NCBI GenBank assembly: GCA_045578725.1
Contig: JAZNKS010000050.1
Span: 1 to 64,000, forward strand
Direction of reading: 5' to 3'
DNA length: 64,000 nt
DNA from: Flemingiibacterium sp045578725
GTDB taxonomy: Bacteria; Bacillota; Clostridia; Oscillospirales; CAG-272
Under the pieces are notes generated by a model. The model was not told where the DNA came from. It worked only from the letters and a program-made list of their open reading frames with translations, and searched no databases. This document shows, one piece after another, positions 57,301-64,000 of this stretch. A program made the position numbers and the translations under genes. Position 1 is the first letter of the stretch, and the number at the start of each line of letters is the position of its first letter.

Positions 57301-58953
57301 ATGGCTATCGAAGCATCCAACTTCATAGAAGAATTCATCAACGAAGATCTCGCCTCCGGCAAGGTGGAGAAGGTTCACACCCGCTTCCCGCCGGAGCCCA
57401 ACGGCTATCTTCATATCGGCCACTGCAAGGCCATCACCATCGATTTCGGAACCGCCAAAAAGTACGGCGGCCTCTGCAATCTCCGCATGGATGACACCAA
57501 TCCTGCCAAGGAAGACACCGAGTATGTCGATGCCATCAAGGAGGATATCCATTGGCTCGGCTTTGACTGGGAGGACCGCTTCTTCTATGGCTCCGACTAT
57601 TTTGACAAGGACTACGAATACGCCGTTGAGCTGATCAAAAAGGGCCTTGCATATGTCTGCGAGCTGACTCCCGATCAGATGGACGAATACCGCGGCGACC
57701 TGACCCATCCGGCCAAATCTCCCTGGCGCGACCGTCCGATGGAGGAGAGCCTCGATCTCTTCGCCCGCATGAAGGATGGCGAATTCCCGGACGGCAAATA
57801 CACCCTGCGTGCCAAGATCGATCTGGCATCCGGCAACTTCTGGATGCGCGACCCGGTCATTTACCGCATCAAGCATATGCCCCACCACCGCTACGGCGAC
57901 AAGTGGTGCATCTATCCCACCTATGACTTTGCTCATCCGATTCAGGATGCGCTGGAGGGCATCACCCATTCCCTCTGCTCGCTGGAATTTGAAATCCACC
58001 GCCCGCTCTATAACTGGGTCATCGAGAACGTCAGCGTTCCGCACACGCCCCGTCAGATCGAATTCGCCCGTCTGAACATTACCAACACCGTTCTCTCCAA
58101 GCGCTTCCTGCGCTCCATGGTCGAAAGCGGTACGGTTGACGGCTGGGACGATCCCCGTATGCCCACCCTCTGCGGCCTCCGCCGCCGCGGCTATACCGGT
58201 GCCTCCATCCTCGATTTCTGCTCCCGTGTCGGCGTTGCCAAGGCCAACAGCCTGGTCGATATCCGCCTGCTGGAGGCCTGCATCCGCGATGAGCTGAACG
58301 AAAGTGCTCCCCGCCGTGTAGCCATCCTCAATCCCATCAAGGTGATCGTGGACAACTATCCGGCCGATAAGGAGGAAATCTTCGAGCTTCCCAACCATCC
58401 GCAGCATCCCGAAATGGGCACCCGCCCGGTGAAGTTCACCCGCGAGCTGTATATCGATGCCGAGGACTTCGCCGAGGTTCCGCCTCCCAAGTTCTTCCGC
58501 ATGAAGCCGGACGGCGAGGTCCGCCTCATGGGCGCCTACATCGTCAAGTGCGGCGAGATCGTCAAAAATGAGGACGGCACCGTCAAGGAAATCCATTGCA
58601 CCGCCGATCTGGAAACCGGCAACGGCAATCCGGTTGACGGCCGCAAGATCAAGGGCACCATCCATTGGCTCTCCGCCGCCAATACCGTGGATGCCGATGT
58701 TGTTCTGTACGAGAATCTGCTGACGCTGGAGGATCCCTCCAAGCTCCCCGACGACAAGGAATATACCGACTATCTGAATCCCGAATCCGCCACAGTTCTC
58801 CGCAGCTGCAAGCTGGAGCCCGCCTGTGCCGATGCAAAGCCCGGCGACAAATTCCAGTTCGTCCGTACCGGCTATTTCTGCATGGACACCAAGCATCCCG
58901 GCACCTTCAACCGGATCGTAACGCTGAAGGACGGCTACAAGCCGGGCAAATAA
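57301..58953 (+). CDS. glnS: Glutamine--tRNA ligase (GlnRS)
   Basis: 550 aa. Direct charging of tRNA-Gln. HIGH region PEPNGYLHIGHCKAITIDFG (about 32-51), GlnRS-specific LDFCSRVG/NITNTVLSKRFL with VLSKR as KMSKS, and the two C-terminal beta-barrels (about 340-550). Most Bacillota lack GlnRS and use GluRS plus GatCAB, so a glnS here is notable and likely of outside origin in the lineage. AACGAAAGGA ribosome site as for other genes here, so it is well adapted. 17 bp after gltX. Confidence 0.94.
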   Translation: MAIEASNFIEEFINEDLASGKVEKVHTRFPPEPNGYLHIGHCKAITIDFGTAKKYGGLCNLRMDDTNPAKEDTEYVDAIKEDIHWLGFDWEDRFFYGSDYFDKDYEYAVELIKKGLAYVCELTPDQMDEYRGDLTHPAKSPWRDRPMEESLDLFARMKDGEFPDGKYTLRAKIDLASGNFWMRDPVIYRIKHMPHHRYGDKWCIYPTYDFAHPIQDALEGITHSLCSLEFEIHRPLYNWVIENVSVPHTPRQIEFARLNITNTVLSKRFLRSMVESGTVDGWDDPRMPTLCGLRRRGYTGASILDFCSRVGVAKANSLVDIRLLEACIRDELNESAPRRVAILNPIKVIVDNYPADKEEIFELPNHPQHPEMGTRPVKFTRELYIDAEDFAEVPPPKFFRMKPDGEVRLMGAYIVKCGEIVKNEDGTVKEIHCTADLETGNGNPVDGRKIKGTIHWLSAANTVDADVVLYENLLTLEDPSKLPDDKEYTDYLNPESATVLRSCKLEPACADAKPGDKFQFVRTGYFCMDTKHPGTFNRIVTLKDGYKPGK

Positions 58954-58977
58954 TTCGTTAGAAAGAAGGCATATCCC

Positions 58978-60261
58978 ATGTCCTATAAAATCAATACCAA
59001 CTGCGTGCAGGCAGGCTACACTCCCAAGAACGGTGAGCCGCGCGTTCTGCCGATCGTCCAGTCCACCACCTACAAGTATGAATCCAGCGAGCAGATGGGC
59101 CGTCTGTTCGATCTGTCCGAGAGCGGCTACTTCTACACCCGCCTTCAGAATCCGACCAACGATGCCGTCGCAAACAAGATCTGTACCCTTGAGGGCGGTG
59201 TGGCCGCCATGCTGACCTCCTCCGGTCAGGCCGCCACCTTCTATTCGCTGTTCAACATCGTCAGCGCCGGCGATCATATTGTCGCCTCCTCTGCGATCTA
59301 TGGCGGCAGCTTCAATCTGATCGCTGTCACCATGAAGCGGATGGGAATCGAAACCACCTTCGTGCATCCCGATATCACCGAGGAGGAGCTGGAAGCGACC
59401 TTCCGTCCCAACACCAAGGCGGTCTTTGCCGAAACCCTGGCCAATCCCGCGCTGGTGGTTCTCGACATCGAGAAGTTTGCCCGTCAGGCGCACGCTCACG
59501 GCTGCCCGCTGATCGTGGACAACACCTTCCCCACCCCTATCAACTGCCGCCCCTTTGAATTCGGCGCGGATATCGTCACCCATTCGACCACCAAATACAT
59601 GGACGGTCACGCCACCGCCGTCGGCGGCTGCATCGTGGATTCCGGCAATTTTGACTGGATGGCCCACGCCGACCGTTTCCCCGGTATGACTACGCCCGAC
59701 GATTCCTATCACGGTGTCACCTACGCCAAGGACTTCGGCAAGGCCGGCTACATCACCAAGGCGACCGCCCAGCTGATGCGCGATTTCGGCTCGATCCAGT
59801 CGCCGCAGAACGCCTTCCTGCTGAACATGGGTCTGGAAACGCTGGCTCTGCGCGTGGAGCGCCATTGCTCCAATGCTCTGACGGTTGCGAAGTTCCTCGA
59901 AGCCCATCCCGGCGTATCGTGGGTCAACTATCCGGGTCTTGCCTCCAGCCCGTACTACGCGCTGGCGCAGAAGTATCTGCCAAACGGCTCCTCCGGCGTT
60001 GTATCCTTCGGTGTCAAGGGCGGCCGCGAGGCAGCTACCGTCTTCATGGACAGCCTGAAGCTCGGTGCCATCGTCACCCATGTTGCCGATGCCCGCACCT
60101 GCCTGCTCCATCCTGCCTCCACCACCCACCGTCAGATGACCGATGAACAGCTCTATGCCGCCGGTGTCACCCCCGATCTGATCCGTCTTTCGGTCGGCAT
60201 CGAGGATGTATCCGACATCATCGCCGACATCGAACAGGCTCTTGCCAAGGTAAACAAGTAA
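58978..60261 (+). CDS. metY: O-acetylhomoserine sulfhydrylase (Cys/Met metabolism PLP enzyme)
   Basis: 427 aa. Makes homocysteine from O-acetylhomoserine and sulfide. PLP Lys206 in THSTTKYMDGH; YTRLQNPTNDAV (Tyr/Arg phosphate binders), SSGQAATF and VDNTFPTP are the standard blocks of the cystathionine-gamma-synthase superfamily, and length about 427 is that of MetY rather than MetB (about 380). Fits the Glu111-type MetA at 7.3 kb. GAAAGAAGG before the ATG. Terminator follows. Confidence 0.93.
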   Translation: MSYKINTNCVQAGYTPKNGEPRVLPIVQSTTYKYESSEQMGRLFDLSESGYFYTRLQNPTNDAVANKICTLEGGVAAMLTSSGQAATFYSLFNIVSAGDHIVASSAIYGGSFNLIAVTMKRMGIETTFVHPDITEEELEATFRPNTKAVFAETLANPALVVLDIEKFARQAHAHGCPLIVDNTFPTPINCRPFEFGADIVTHSTTKYMDGHATAVGGCIVDSGNFDWMAHADRFPGMTTPDDSYHGVTYAKDFGKAGYITKATAQLMRDFGSIQSPQNAFLLNMGLETLALRVERHCSNALTVAKFLEAHPGVSWVNYPGLASSPYYALAQKYLPNGSSGVVSFGVKGGREAATVFMDSLKLGAIVTHVADARTCLLHPASTTHRQMTDEQLYAAGVTPDLIRLSVGIEDVSDIIADIEQALAKVNK

Positions 60262-60269
60262 GCACAGCC

Positions 60270-60302
60270 AATCTCCCCTTTCCGCAAAGGGGAGATTTTT
60301 GC
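60270..60302 (+). terminator. Terminator of the gltX-glnS-metY run
   Basis: 12-bp perfect stem (60270-60281 with 60286-60297), CCGC loop, five T. Confidence 0.92.
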
Positions 60303-60316
60303 AGAAAGGAATCATC

Positions 60317-61351
60317 ATGAAACAGATCACTCTCGGCTCCACCGGCATCGTCACACCGCAGAATGCCTTCGGTGCCCTTCCCGTCCAGCGGGACGATATG
60401 GAAACCGCCATCCGCATCCTCCGCCGCGCCTTTGCGGGCGGCATGACCTTCTTTGATACCGCCCGCGCCTATTCGGACAGCGAGGAAAAGATCGGCAATG
60501 CCCTCTCCGATGTCCGCGGCCGGATTCATATCGCCACCAAGACCGGCGCCCGGACTCCCGATGAAATGAAGCAGCATCTGGAAACCTCGCTCAGACTTCT
60601 GAAGACCGATCATGTTGATATTTATCAGTTTCACTGTGCCGGCCGCGTCTTCGCGCCCGGCGACGGAAGCGGAATGTACGAATGCATGGAGGATTTCAAA
60701 CGTCAGGGCATGATCCGCCACATCGGCATCACCGCCCACAAAATCGGCATTGCCGAGGATGCGGTGAAATCCGGCCTCTATGAAACGCTTCAGTTCCCGC
60801 TGAGCTATCTCTCCGGCCCGCGCGAGATTGCGCTGGTCGAGCTCTGCCGCGAGCGCAATGTCGGCTTCATCGCCATGAAGGCCCTCGCCGGCGGTCTGAT
60901 CACCGATTCGGCAGCCGCGTTTGCCTACATTTCCCAGTTTGACAATGTTCTCCCCATCTGGGGCATTCAGCATGAGCATGAATTGGAGGAATGGCTCGCC
61001 TTCATGGATCGACCGGCCGTCCTTGATGAGGCGATGCTGGCCCGGATCGAGGCCGACAAAGCCGGACTCGGCGGTGATTTCTGCCGGGGATGCGGCTACT
61101 GTATGCCCTGCCCGCAGGAGATCGTCATCAATCAATGCGCCCGGATGTCGCTGATGATCCGCCGCGCACCGACTGTCAGCTGGCTCTCCGAGCCGTGGCA
61201 GGCGGAAATGTGCAAGATCGATACCTGCATCGAATGCGGTGCCTGCATGACCCGGTGCCCCTATGAGCTTCCGATCCCCTCACTTCTCAAAAAGAACCGG
61301 GACGATTATTTTGCCGTCCTCGCCGAAAAAGAAGGCTCCGGAGACCGGTAA
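60317..61351 (+). CDS. Aldo/keto reductase with C-terminal 4Fe-4S ferredoxin domain
   Basis: 344 aa from ATG 60317 (GAAAGGA); the longer start is within the terminator. An AKR barrel opens with LGSTGIVTPQNAFGALPVQ and has FFDTARAYSDSEEKIGNAL (catalytic Asp/Tyr), VDIYQFHCAG and IRHIGITAHK. After about residue 255 come cysteine boxes CRGCGYCMPCP and CIECGACMTRCPYELP, so the protein carries iron-sulfur clusters; this fusion is common in anaerobes and suggests electron input from ferredoxin. Substrate unknown. No clear promoter seen apart from read-through. Confidence 0.9.
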   Translation: MKQITLGSTGIVTPQNAFGALPVQRDDMETAIRILRRAFAGGMTFFDTARAYSDSEEKIGNALSDVRGRIHIATKTGARTPDEMKQHLETSLRLLKTDHVDIYQFHCAGRVFAPGDGSGMYECMEDFKRQGMIRHIGITAHKIGIAEDAVKSGLYETLQFPLSYLSGPREIALVELCRERNVGFIAMKALAGGLITDSAAAFAYISQFDNVLPIWGIQHEHELEEWLAFMDRPAVLDEAMLARIEADKAGLGGDFCRGCGYCMPCPQEIVINQCARMSLMIRRAPTVSWLSEPWQAEMCKIDTCIECGACMTRCPYELPIPSLLKKNRDDYFAVLAEKEGSGDR

Positions 61352-61386
61352 AAACGTACTTTTATCTGTAAGTTCATCCCAAACCC

Positions 61387-61415
61387 TTGACGTTTTTCCC
61401 AATCCGGAGTAGAAT
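61387..61415 (+). promoter_or_regulatory. Promoter of the solute-binding lipoprotein gene
   Basis: TTGACG (61387-61392), 17 bp, TAGAAT (61410-61415). Confidence 0.75.
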
Positions 61416-61449
61416 GAAGGTGAACATAAATAATCAAGGAGATTCTGCT

Positions 61450-62946
61450 ATGAAACCTTCCCGTTTTATCAGTCCGGTTCTCATGCTCGCACTCATTCTC
61501 ACGCAGTTTGCCGCCTGCGGAGGATCGGAATCAACCGATGACACGAGCACGCCCGATCCGGTTATCCGGGAGGATACCACCGCTCCCGCCGAAGAGCCTG
61601 AATATATCGCTCCTGTGGTGGATTATGAGGGCAAAACCTTCACGCTCGGCACCCTTCATCTCGATCTTTCCTACGCTATCGCCGATTATCAGATCATCAG
61701 CCACGACGAGGAAACCGGCGATGTCATCAACGATGCCATCATCCGGATGACCCGTCAGGTTGAGGAGGAGCTGAACGTCAATTTGGAGCTGATTGACATC
61801 GGCGGTGTCGCCGAGCGCAATTCCGCCGAACGCATCACCACGCCGATTTATGCCGATGAGGATGTCATGCAGGCCGCTCTGCCGCTGACAGCGGCCCTTC
61901 CCGGGCTTCTGTCTGTTCCCTCTCTGCTGTATGACCTCAATGACATCCCAACGCTTAATCTCTCCCACAGCTGGTGGGATCCGAACTCGGTGGAGGAATA
62001 CAACATCGGCGGCAAGCAGTATACCGTGATCGGTGACCTCTGCCTCTATCACAAGGGCGCGCCGGTTGTCACCTTCTTCAACAAGCAGCTGGTTGAATCC
62101 CTCTCGCTGGAGAATCCCTATCAGATCGTCTATGACGGCAAATGGACGCTGGACAAGATGATCGAGCTTGCAACCGCAGCCGCCAGCGATCTCAACGGCG
62201 ACCAGAAGGTGGACAAGGATGACCGGTTCGGCATCATCAGCGAAGCCAGCGGTCTGTCCTATCTGCTGATCGGTGCCGGCGTGGATTATTCCAGACGCAG
62301 CGGGGATGAAATCGAAATGGCCCTCTATTCGGAGAAGGCCGCCTCGATTGTCGAAAAGATGATTCCCTTCTTACGCACGAAAGACATCGCCATGGTTGAC
62401 GCCGATTGGAGCTCCGGCTACAATGAGGTCTTCGGTGAGCTGTTCACACCGACCTTCATGGAAAACCGTGCGCTGTTCTTCTCCAACCAGCTTCTGCTGG
62501 CGCTGGATTTCCGTGCCATGCAGGCCGATTTCGGCGTGCTTCCGATGCCGAAATACGATGAGGAGCAGGAGGGCTACCACATTGCGACCAATGACTGGTG
62601 GTGCGACAATCTGATCGTGCCGGCCACCAACCGCGATCTTGAGATGACCGGCCATGTGCTGGAAGCCATGGGCTATTACAGCCAGCAGTATGTCACCAAG
62701 GGCTTCATCGACACCACGGTGCTGGGCAAGTCGGTGCGCGACGAGGATTCGGCAAAAATGGTCGAGCTTATTCTGGACAGCCAGTATTACGATATCGCCT
62801 GCCTCTTTGACTGGGGCGGAATCGCACCGAAGCTCCGCACCATGTTCAACGACAAGGATACCAACCTTGCCTCCAACTATGCCGCAATTGAATCGCAGAT
62901 CGAAGCCGCCATGGAAAAAACCATGGACGAGCTGCTCGGCGGCTGA
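61450..62946 (+). CDS. Extracellular solute-binding lipoprotein, orphan ABC importer subunit
   Basis: 498 aa. Signal peptide with lipobox TQFAACGG (Cys about 24), then a Thr/Asp linker and the two-lobed family 1 substrate-binding fold (EEELNVNLELIDI, VVTFFNKQLVESLSLENPYQI, DGKWTLDKMIELATAAASDLNGDQKVDKDDRFGI). DLNGDQKVDKDD looks like a dockerin-like calcium loop, common in this group. Binds a sugar, oligosaccharide or peptide outside the cell. No permease or ATPase gene is next to it: secA follows. AGGAG ribosome site. Confidence 0.88.
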   Translation: MKPSRFISPVLMLALILTQFAACGGSESTDDTSTPDPVIREDTTAPAEEPEYIAPVVDYEGKTFTLGTLHLDLSYAIADYQIISHDEETGDVINDAIIRMTRQVEEELNVNLELIDIGGVAERNSAERITTPIYADEDVMQAALPLTAALPGLLSVPSLLYDLNDIPTLNLSHSWWDPNSVEEYNIGGKQYTVIGDLCLYHKGAPVVTFFNKQLVESLSLENPYQIVYDGKWTLDKMIELATAAASDLNGDQKVDKDDRFGIISEASGLSYLLIGAGVDYSRRSGDEIEMALYSEKAASIVEKMIPFLRTKDIAMVDADWSSGYNEVFGELFTPTFMENRALFFSNQLLLALDFRAMQADFGVLPMPKYDEEQEGYHIATNDWWCDNLIVPATNRDLEMTGHVLEAMGYYSQQYVTKGFIDTTVLGKSVRDEDSAKMVELILDSQYYDIACLFDWGGIAPKLRTMFNDKDTNLASNYAAIESQIEAAMEKTMDELLGG

Positions 62947-62964
62947 TTTTCACGCAAAATATCC

Positions 62965-62997
62965 GGGGAACCTGTTCTTGGGACGGGTTCCCTTTTT
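62965..62997 (+). terminator. Terminator of the solute-binding lipoprotein gene
   Basis: GGGAACC arm (62966-62972) with GGGTTCCC (62985-62992), then five T. Confidence 0.85.
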
Positions 62998-63055
62998 GTT
63001 CTGCAAAAAAAATTCGGAATTCATCGGAAAACAGCTGAAAGTTTACAATTATTTA

Positions 63056-63099
63056 TAGCAATTTGAGAAAAAATATAGTATACTATTTATAAGTATACT
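63056..63099 (+). promoter_or_regulatory. Putative secA promoter with paired AGTATACT palindromes
   Basis: TAGCAA (63056-63061), 17 bp, TATACT (63079-63084). The 8-bp palindrome AGTATACT occurs twice, 63077-63084 over the -10 and 63092-63099, 15 bp apart. Confidence 0.5.
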
Positions 63100-63166
63100 T
63101 TTGCGCCCCCCTGCGGGATGCAGTTATCATAAAAAACACATCAAATCAACATCATGGAGAAGAAAT

Positions 63167-64000
63167 ATGGGACTGATTGATAAGATTTTCGGCACCTACA
63201 GCGAACGGCAGGTCAAGAAGCTGCTGCCGACCGTTGATAAAATTGAAGCTCTCGCTGACAAATACAAGGCAATGAGCGATGAAGAGCTCCGCGGCATGAC
63301 CGCCGTTCTGAAAAAGCGTCTGGCCGGCCTGGAAACGCTGGACGATATTCTGCCCGATGCCTTTGCCACCGTCCGCGAGGCGGCTGACCGTGTCATCGGC
63401 AAGCGCCCCTTCCGTGTCCAGCTGCTCGGCGGCATCATCCTGCATCAGGGCCGGATCGCCGAGATGAAGACCGGTGAGGGCAAAACGCTGGTTGCCACCC
63501 TGCCTGCTTATCTGAATGCGCTGAAGGGCGAGGGCGTGCATATCGTCACCGTCAACGATTATCTGGCCAAGCGCGACAGCGAGGAAACGGGCAAGGTCTA
63601 CGGCTTCCTCGGTCTGTCCACCGGTCTGGTCGTTCACGGTCAGAGCAAGGATGCCAAGCAGGCCGCCTACAATGCCGATATCACCTACGGCACCAACAAC
63701 GAATTCGGCTTCGACTATCTGCGTGACAACATGGTCACCTACAAGGAGCATCTGGTTCAGCGCGGTCATGCCTTTGCCATCGTGGATGAGGTGGACTCGA
63801 TTCTCGTCGATGAGGCCAGAACGCCGCTGATCATCTCCGGAGCCGGTGCCAAATCCACCGATCTGTATGATAAGGCCGACAAGTTCGTCCGCACGCTGAA
63901 GAAGTTCGTCATCAAGGAGCTGGATGACAAGGAGCTGGACGATGATATCGAGGCCGATTATATCGTCGATGAAAAGGCCAAGACCACCACGCTCACCCAG
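63167..64000 (+). CDS. secA: Preprotein translocase ATPase SecA, 3' end outside the window
   Basis: First 278 codons; runs off the right edge in frame. Motor of Sec export at the membrane. MGLIDKIFGTYSERQVKKL start; LHQGRIAEMKTGEGKTLVATLPAYLNAL carries the Walker A (GEGKT, about 104), VNDYLAKRD and YGTNNEFGFDYLRDNM follow, and IVDEVDSILVDEARTPLIISG is the DEAD-type Walker B with the SecA signature. TGGAGAAG before the ATG at 63167. Given the lepB pair at 25-26 kb, export is well represented in this window. Confidence 0.97.
   Translation, partial: MGLIDKIFGTYSERQVKKLLPTVDKIEALADKYKAMSDEELRGMTAVLKKRLAGLETLDDILPDAFATVREAADRVIGKRPFRVQLLGGIILHQGRIAEMKTGEGKTLVATLPAYLNALKGEGVHIVTVNDYLAKRDSEETGKVYGFLGLSTGLVVHGQSKDAKQAAYNADITYGTNNEFGFDYLRDNMVTYKEHLVQRGHAFAIVDEVDSILVDEARTPLIISGAGAKSTDLYDKADKFVRTLKKFVIKELDDKELDDDIEADYIVDEKAKTTTLTQ

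Noticed and set aside
57211..60444. 1077-codon open frame on the minus strand across glnS and metY
   Set aside because: It is a shadow of strongly biased codons in two confidently named plus-strand genes; it has no ribosome site and no recognisable domain.

Overview
This 64 kb window reads as chromosomal DNA from an anaerobic, endospore-lineage member of the Bacillota (class Clostridia), probably an uncultured gut-type organism with moderately high GC. The signs are spoIVB, the gene orders tig-clpP-clpX and rbgA-rnhB-yraN, anaerobic RNR activase (NrdG), L-lactate dehydrogenase, DUF1540 and DUF6442 proteins, an ECF S component under a cobalamin riboswitch, and housekeeping promoters of very regular form (TTGNNN, 17 bp, TATAAT). 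I cannot place it to genus. There is no rRNA, CRISPR array, prophage or insertion sequence. The one tRNA is tRNA-Gly(TCC).

Layout. 1-0.8 kb: end of an SGNH hydrolase gene. 0.9-7.1 kb: a minus-strand operon of a large surface protein, nrdG, purM, a PfkB kinase and ruvX. 7.3-11.9 kb (+): metA (predicted acetyltransferase), a small helical protein, a pseudouridine synthase and an LtaS-like sulfatase-fold protein behind an operator-like promoter. 12-19.5 kb (-): a TPR/LRR lipid-side protein, a Gfo/Idh/MocA oxidoreductase, an AT-rich patch (unknown ORF, XRE regulator, DUF6442 protein), ldh, spoIVB, and a cobalamin riboswitch driving a DUF4430 lipoprotein plus an ECF S component. 19.5-29.2 kb (+): PHP phosphoesterase, TIM-barrel isomerase, NAGPA-type glycosidase, tadA, SGNH hydrolase, apgM, two tandem signal peptidases, rbgA, rnhB, yraN and an M19 dipeptidase. 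29.3-36.4 kb: thrC, a DUF1540 protein, a metallophosphoesterase, tig-clpP-clpX, NUDIX and a small membrane protein. 36.4-40.4 kb: a second-type EF-G, a radical SAM protein, tRNA-Gly and a GNAT.

40.6-54.7 kb is the accessory part: a MacB/FtsX-type ABC exporter, an AraC regulator, then a sugar-acid catabolic cluster. The cluster holds an N-acetylneuraminate-lyase gene broken by a one-base frameshift, one divergent and three tandemly duplicated cytoplasmic BNR/Asp-box (sialidase-fold) proteins, an MFS symporter, a Gfo/Idh/MocA oxidoreductase and, on the other strand, an alpha/beta hydrolase. The three duplicated BNR proteins carry GWP where true sialidases have the RIP arginine, so their substrate is open. 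This is the best candidate for an undescribed system in the window.

54.9-64 kb (+): MBL-fold hydrolase, gltX and glnS side by side, O-acetylhomoserine sulfhydrylase (matching the acetyl-type MetA at 7.3 kb), an aldo/keto reductase with ferredoxin domain, an orphan solute-binding lipoprotein, and the first 278 codons of secA running off the edge.
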